NCBI GenBank assembly: GCA_009700485.1
Contig: WLLZ01000069.1
Location: 1-9,227, forward strand
Direction: 5' to 3'
DNA length: 9,227 bases
Source of the DNA: Actinomycetota bacterium
GTDB lineage: Bacteria > Actinomycetota > Actinomycetes > S36-B12
Position numbers and translations under genes: made by a program. Every line of letters starts with the position of its first letter. Position 1 is the stretch's first letter. Positions 6,711 to 9,227 of the stretch are shown one piece after another. The notes beneath the pieces were generated by a model, which was given only the letters and a program-made list of their open reading frames with translations, searched no databases and was not told where the DNA came from.

Positions 6711-7105
6711 GGGAGGATCGCGATCCCTTCTATTTCTAGCAACGCTGCGTCGTCATAAAGCCGGGTTACCCCGACCAAGGTCATTGCTGGGTAATCACGA
6801 CCGATGAGCCGGTGCCAAATCTGCCCGATTTCTTTAGCGTGCCCTCGATAGTCAACCGGATCAACCGAATAGATGGTCAGCTTCGCCAACTGCGATGGGG
6901 TGCCGCCGGCCGCCTCAAGGGCTACCAGCAAATTTGTGAGCACCTGCTCGAATTGCTCGACAATGGTTTCGCCGACAATCGCGCCGTCGACATTCAGAGC
7001 AGTCTGCCCAGCGAGTAACACCAAAGTGGTGCCCTCAGCAACCACGGCATGAGTAAAACCGATGGGTGGGGCGAGTTCGGGCGGGTTGATCCTTCGCACT
7101 GTCAT
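6707..7105 (-). CDS. Rid-family (YjgF/YER057c/UK114) protein lacking the catalytic arginine
   Basis: Small trimeric-fold protein of the RidA superfamily (132 aa, normal length). Family features are the N-terminal GFTHAVVAEGTTLVLLAGQT (16-35), the central segment FEQVLTNLLVALEAAGGTP (52-70) with KLTIYSVD (75-82), and the C-terminal block YPAMTLVGVTRLYDDAALLEIEGIAI (read as YPAMTLVGVTRL, 105-116, and LLEIEGIAI, 122-130). True RidA enamine/imine deaminases have Arg at the position of Met108 (Arg105 in E. coli); here it is missing, as in several non-RidA subfamilies whose function is unsettled. The ATG at 7103-7105 has an AAGGG-like site about 9 nt upstream. It is the first gene of the minus-strand operon and its stop overlaps the synthetase start. 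A role in clearing or hydrolysing a reactive pathway intermediate is possible, but nothing in the sequence shows it. Confidence 0.88.
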   Translation of the reverse strand: MTVRRINPPELAPPIGFTHAVVAEGTTLVLLAGQTALNVDGAIVGETIVEQFEQVLTNLLVALEAAGGTPSQLAKLTIYSVDPVDYRGHAKEIGQIWHRLIGRDYPAMTLVGVTRLYDDAALLEIEGIAILP

Positions 7106-7220
7106 AACTGCACCCTTCGGCCACCGATCGCTAGACTCATACTCTGCCTTAGGGCAGTTTCTCGCCAGGGGGACCGAATAGGAGAGTGCAATGGCGATCC
7201 CACCAAGCCTCCTTGATCAT

Positions 7221-7249
7221 TTCACAGACCCGGGCATAACGCGTATCCT
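7221..7249 (+). promoter_or_regulatory. Candidate sigma-70-type promoter for the thiolase-crotonase pair
   Basis: TTCACA (7221-7226, five of six to the -35 consensus) and TATCCT (7244-7249, a TANNNT -10) are separated by exactly 17 bp. Transcription would begin near 7256, giving a leader of only about 17 nt with no ribosome site before the ATG at 7274. That suits the short-leader or leaderless translation common in actinobacteria. The perfect palindrome at 7249-7262 lies directly over the predicted start point. Confidence 0.5.
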
Positions 7250-7262
7250 TGTCGATCGACAA
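7249..7262. promoter_or_regulatory. Perfect 14-bp palindrome, candidate operator
   Basis: TTGTCGATCGACAA is fully self-complementary over 14 bp. It begins at the last base of the predicted -10 and covers the expected transcription start, a typical repressor position. It shares the GTCGA/TCGAC core with the palindrome at 668-681, but spacing and flanks differ, so the same protein may or may not bind both. An eight-base match (TGTCGATC) at 221-228, just upstream of sucC, may be chance. Confidence 0.45.
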
Positions 7263-7273
7263 TAATACGACAC

Positions 7274-8449
7274 ATGAGCACCCCCCGTCCTGTTCTAGCA
7301 GCAGCCCGCCGGACTCCATTTGGGAGGTATCGCGGTGGCCTGTCTGGCATCCGCACCGATGACCTCCTGGGTCAAACGATCGCGGCCCTTATCGCCGCCA
7401 CCCCGGAACTGGACCCAACTCACATCGATGACGTCATCATGGGCGACTCCAACGGAGCCGGCGAAGACAACCGCAATGTCGCCCGGATGGCCTCACTACT
7501 TGCTGGTCTACCGCTGACCGTGCCCGGAGTCACCGTCAATCGTCTCTGCGGCTCCGGTGCCGAAGCAATCGTCCAAGCGGCCCGCGCCATTCGAGCCGGT
7601 GACATGGACATGGTGCTCGCCGGTGGCGTCGAAAGTATGAGCCGGGCGCCGTATGTGCTACCTAAATCAGATAAACCTCTTGATCCAGCAATGCGGCTCG
7701 AGCAAACCACCGTCGGCTGGCGGATGATCAACCCCGCCTTCCCAGCGCATTGGACCGACAGCCTTGGAGCCTGCGCGCAGCGCAGCGCTACCGCGCGGGG
7801 CATTAGTCGCGCTGAGCAAGATGATTGGGCGGTGCGTTCACATGAACTTGCGAGCACCGCTTGGGCCAAGGGCTACCACGATGGCTTCGCCTTCGCGGTT
7901 AACGGCGTCAGCATTGACGAATCCATCCGAGCCGACTGCACCGCCGAAACCCTCGCACGCTTGAAGCCGGCATTTACCACCGACGGCACCGTGACGGCGG
8001 GTAACTCATCACCTATTAATGATGGCGCCGTCGCCACCTTGATTACTTCCGAAGAAAAGGCACTCGAACTTGGGCTGGCTCCAATCGGTGCAATCTTGGG
8101 TTCTGCGGTAGTTGCCACCGAGCCGGATGATTTTGCGAGCGCACCGGTGCCCGCAATGCACAAGTTGCTTCAGCGCACCGGGCACTCATTCGCCGATATC
8201 AACCTTTTTGAAATAAATGAGGCTTTCGCGGCCATGGTGCTCACCGTGCTGCACGATGCACCCGAAATCGATCTGGCAAAAGTAAACCCAAATGGCGGCG
8301 CCATCGCCATCGGCCATCCGGTTGGGGCCTCCGCGGCGCGCGTAGTTGTCGATACCTGCCGTGAACTTCAGCGGCGCGGGGGTGGTTTGGGCATTGCAAC
8401 AGCATGTATCGGAGTCGGGCTCGGCATCGCAGTACTCGTGGAGGTTTGA
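7274..8449 (+). CDS. Thiolase (acyl-CoA acetyltransferase, PcaF/PaaJ-like)
   Basis: Degradative thiolase: cleaves a beta-ketoacyl-CoA with CoA to acetyl-CoA and a shortened acyl-CoA. At 391 aa it has the typical length. The nucleophile is Cys92 in VNRLCGSG, followed by GGVESMSRAPYV (118-129). The C-terminal catalytic set is NEAFAA (315-320), His348 in GGAIAIGHPVGASAAR (341-356), and Cys378 in ATACIGVGLG (375-384). The usual CxGGGxG loop reads CIGVGLG, with Val381 replacing a glycine. Overall it resembles beta-ketoadipyl-CoA thiolases (PcaF/PaaJ), which fits a PaaX-type regulator nearby, but chain length and branching of the substrate cannot be judged. The start ATG matches the family N-terminus (PVLAAARRTPFGRYRGGL) although it has no ribosome site. 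It is the first gene of a plus-strand pair; its TGA shares one base with the next ATG (TGATG). Confidence 0.93.
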   Translation: MSTPRPVLAAARRTPFGRYRGGLSGIRTDDLLGQTIAALIAATPELDPTHIDDVIMGDSNGAGEDNRNVARMASLLAGLPLTVPGVTVNRLCGSGAEAIVQAARAIRAGDMDMVLAGGVESMSRAPYVLPKSDKPLDPAMRLEQTTVGWRMINPAFPAHWTDSLGACAQRSATARGISRAEQDDWAVRSHELASTAWAKGYHDGFAFAVNGVSIDESIRADCTAETLARLKPAFTTDGTVTAGNSSPINDGAVATLITSEEKALELGLAPIGAILGSAVVATEPDDFASAPVPAMHKLLQRTGHSFADINLFEINEAFAAMVLTVLHDAPEIDLAKVNPNGGAIAIGHPVGASAARVVVDTCRELQRRGGGLGIATACIGVGLGIAVLVEV

Positions 8450-9227
8450 TGATAAAGCTTGATGAGTTCACAGATATCACTTATGCGACCACCGATGGGG
8501 TTGCCGTCATCACCATTAACCGACCCGATCGCTACAACGCGCTACGTGGTCGAACCGTTGATGAACTCATCTACGCCTTTCGCTACGCCTGGGTTGATAA
8601 ATCCGTGGGCGCCATCATCTTGACCGGCGCTGGCCCGAAAGCATTTTGCAGTGGCGGTGACCAAAAGGAACGCGCAGAGACCGGCGGCTACGGCGAAACC
8701 GAAATGGGGATGTTTGAAATCGATCGACTGCACCGGTTAATCCGTGAGGTGCCCAAGCCGGTCATAGCGGCCGTCAATGGGTTTGCAATCGGTGGTGGCC
8801 ATGTCCTGCATGTGCTCTGCGACGTGTCGTTAGCCGCAAGTACCGCGAAATTCGGCCAAGTCGGCCCACGTGTCGGTAGCTTCGATGCCGGCTTCGGCAC
8901 CGCCTACCTGGCCCGGGTAGTAGGCGAAAAACGCGCCCGCGAGATCTGGTTTTTCTGCGATCAATACGACGCCGCCACCGCCGAGCGCTGGGGCTTGGTC
9001 AACCGAGTTGTCGAGCCAGCTGAGCTAATGCCGCTAGCGCTTTCCTGGGGCCGCAAGGTTCGGGACCTATCCCCCACCGCGATCAAGACTCTAAAGCACA
9101 GTTTCAATGCGGACACTGACCACCTCGTCGGACTCCAGTCGCTCGCATTTGACGTGCTCGATCTGTTTATCGATACCGATGAAGCCAAGGAGGGTGGAGC
9201 CGCCTTCAATGAGAAGCGGCCCCCGGA
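8449..9227 (+). CDS. Crotonase-superfamily protein, MenB/BadI-like (cut by window edge)
   Basis: Cytoplasmic crotonase-fold enzyme; 259 codons are present and the reading frame is open at the edge, so perhaps only a few residues are missing. It fits MenB (naphthoate synthase) and BadI (2-ketocyclohexanecarboxyl-CoA hydrolase) rather than ordinary enoyl-CoA hydratases: FCSGGDQ (66-72), AIGGGHVL (113-120) with the oxyanion glycines, KFGQVGPRVGSFDAGFGTAY (134-153) with Asp146 at the conserved catalytic Asp position, ARVVGEKRAREIWF (155-168), and a C-terminal FNEKRPP. MenB usually has GSFDGGYG and BadI GSVDPGYG; here it is GSFDAGFG, intermediate. The ATG has GGAGG 4 nt upstream and overlaps the thiolase stop by one base. 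With a thiolase and acid ligases as neighbours and no menaquinone genes in view, a C-C bond-cleaving beta-keto-acyl-CoA hydrolase of BadI type is more likely than MenB. That choice is an inference. Confidence 0.88.
   Translation, partial: MIKLDEFTDITYATTDGVAVITINRPDRYNALRGRTVDELIYAFRYAWVDKSVGAIILTGAGPKAFCSGGDQKERAETGGYGETEMGMFEIDRLHRLIREVPKPVIAAVNGFAIGGGHVLHVLCDVSLAASTAKFGQVGPRVGSFDAGFGTAYLARVVGEKRAREIWFFCDQYDAATAERWGLVNRVVEPAELMPLALSWGRKVRDLSPTAIKTLKHSFNADTDHLVGLQSLAFDVLDLFIDTDEAKEGGAAFNEKRPP

Larger units (their letters stand above)
7191..7265 (+). other. Possible 24-codon leader ORF before the thiolase gene
   Basis: ATG at 7191 follows GGAGAG (7181-7186) by 4 nt, then 24 codons (starting MAIPPSLLDHF) run to TAA at 7263-7265, 8 nt before the thiolase ATG and in another frame. 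The thiolase itself has no ribosome site, so coupling or re-initiation from this leader would explain its translation. Against this, a good promoter (7221-7249) lies inside the ORF and would produce transcripts lacking its start. The peptide matches nothing I recognise. It may be chance. Confidence 0.22.

Noticed and set aside
7144..7157. Imperfect palindrome CTGCCTTAGGGCAG upstream of the Rid gene as an operator
   Set aside because: One mismatch in 6-bp arms, no clear promoter nearby and no second copy; could be chance.
7420..7869. 149-codon open frame on the minus strand inside the thiolase
   Set aside because: No ribosome site or recognisable domain; antisense shadow of the catalytic half of the thiolase.

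Overview
The window looks like part of a catabolic gene cluster from an actinomycete-type bacterium (Actinomycetota), probably uncultured. This rests on the actinobacterial style of the SucC N-terminus, three GTG starts, a PaaX-family regulator, and moderately high G+C without extreme third-position bias. The assignment is an inference from style, not a placement. Almost all sequence is coding; the only sizeable gaps are two intergenic regions between divergent genes (638-751 and 7106-7273). I see no RNA gene, insertion sequence, CRISPR array or clear intrinsic terminator.

Layout. On the minus strand at the left edge lie the start of sucC (succinyl-CoA synthetase beta, cut by the window) and, upstream of it, the small cobalamin-binding subunit of an acyl-CoA mutase (227-637). 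A PaaX-type repressor gene (752-1582, plus) is divergent from the small subunit. It ends 5 nt from the convergent large mutase subunit (1588-3090, minus). That large subunit is the last gene of a tightly coupled four-gene minus-strand operon, in transcription order: Rid-family protein (6707-7105), NDP-forming acyl-CoA synthetase (4647-6710), AMP-forming acyl-CoA ligase (3087-4646), mutase large subunit. Every junction overlaps or abuts. From 7274 a divergent plus-strand pair encodes a thiolase and a MenB/BadI-like crotonase, the latter cut by the right edge.

How they may work together. A carboxylic acid would be activated to its CoA ester by the AMP-forming ligase. A B12-dependent mutase would rearrange its carbon skeleton. 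A crotonase-fold hydrolase/hydratase and a thiolase would cut it to small acyl-CoAs. The NDP-forming synthetase and SucC could recover ATP from acyl-CoA products. The arrangement resembles the ligase plus two-subunit mutase logic of 2-hydroxyisobutyrate degradation, but the substrate here cannot be read from sequence.

The most unusual item is the mutase large subunit. It keeps the radical-chemistry residues of methylmalonyl-CoA mutase (equivalents of Tyr89, Gln197, Arg207, His244) but lacks nearly every residue that contacts the CoA tail in the classical enzyme, and it lacks the N-terminal segment. The Rid protein lacks the family's catalytic arginine. Two symmetric operator-like sites sit in the two divergent promoter regions.
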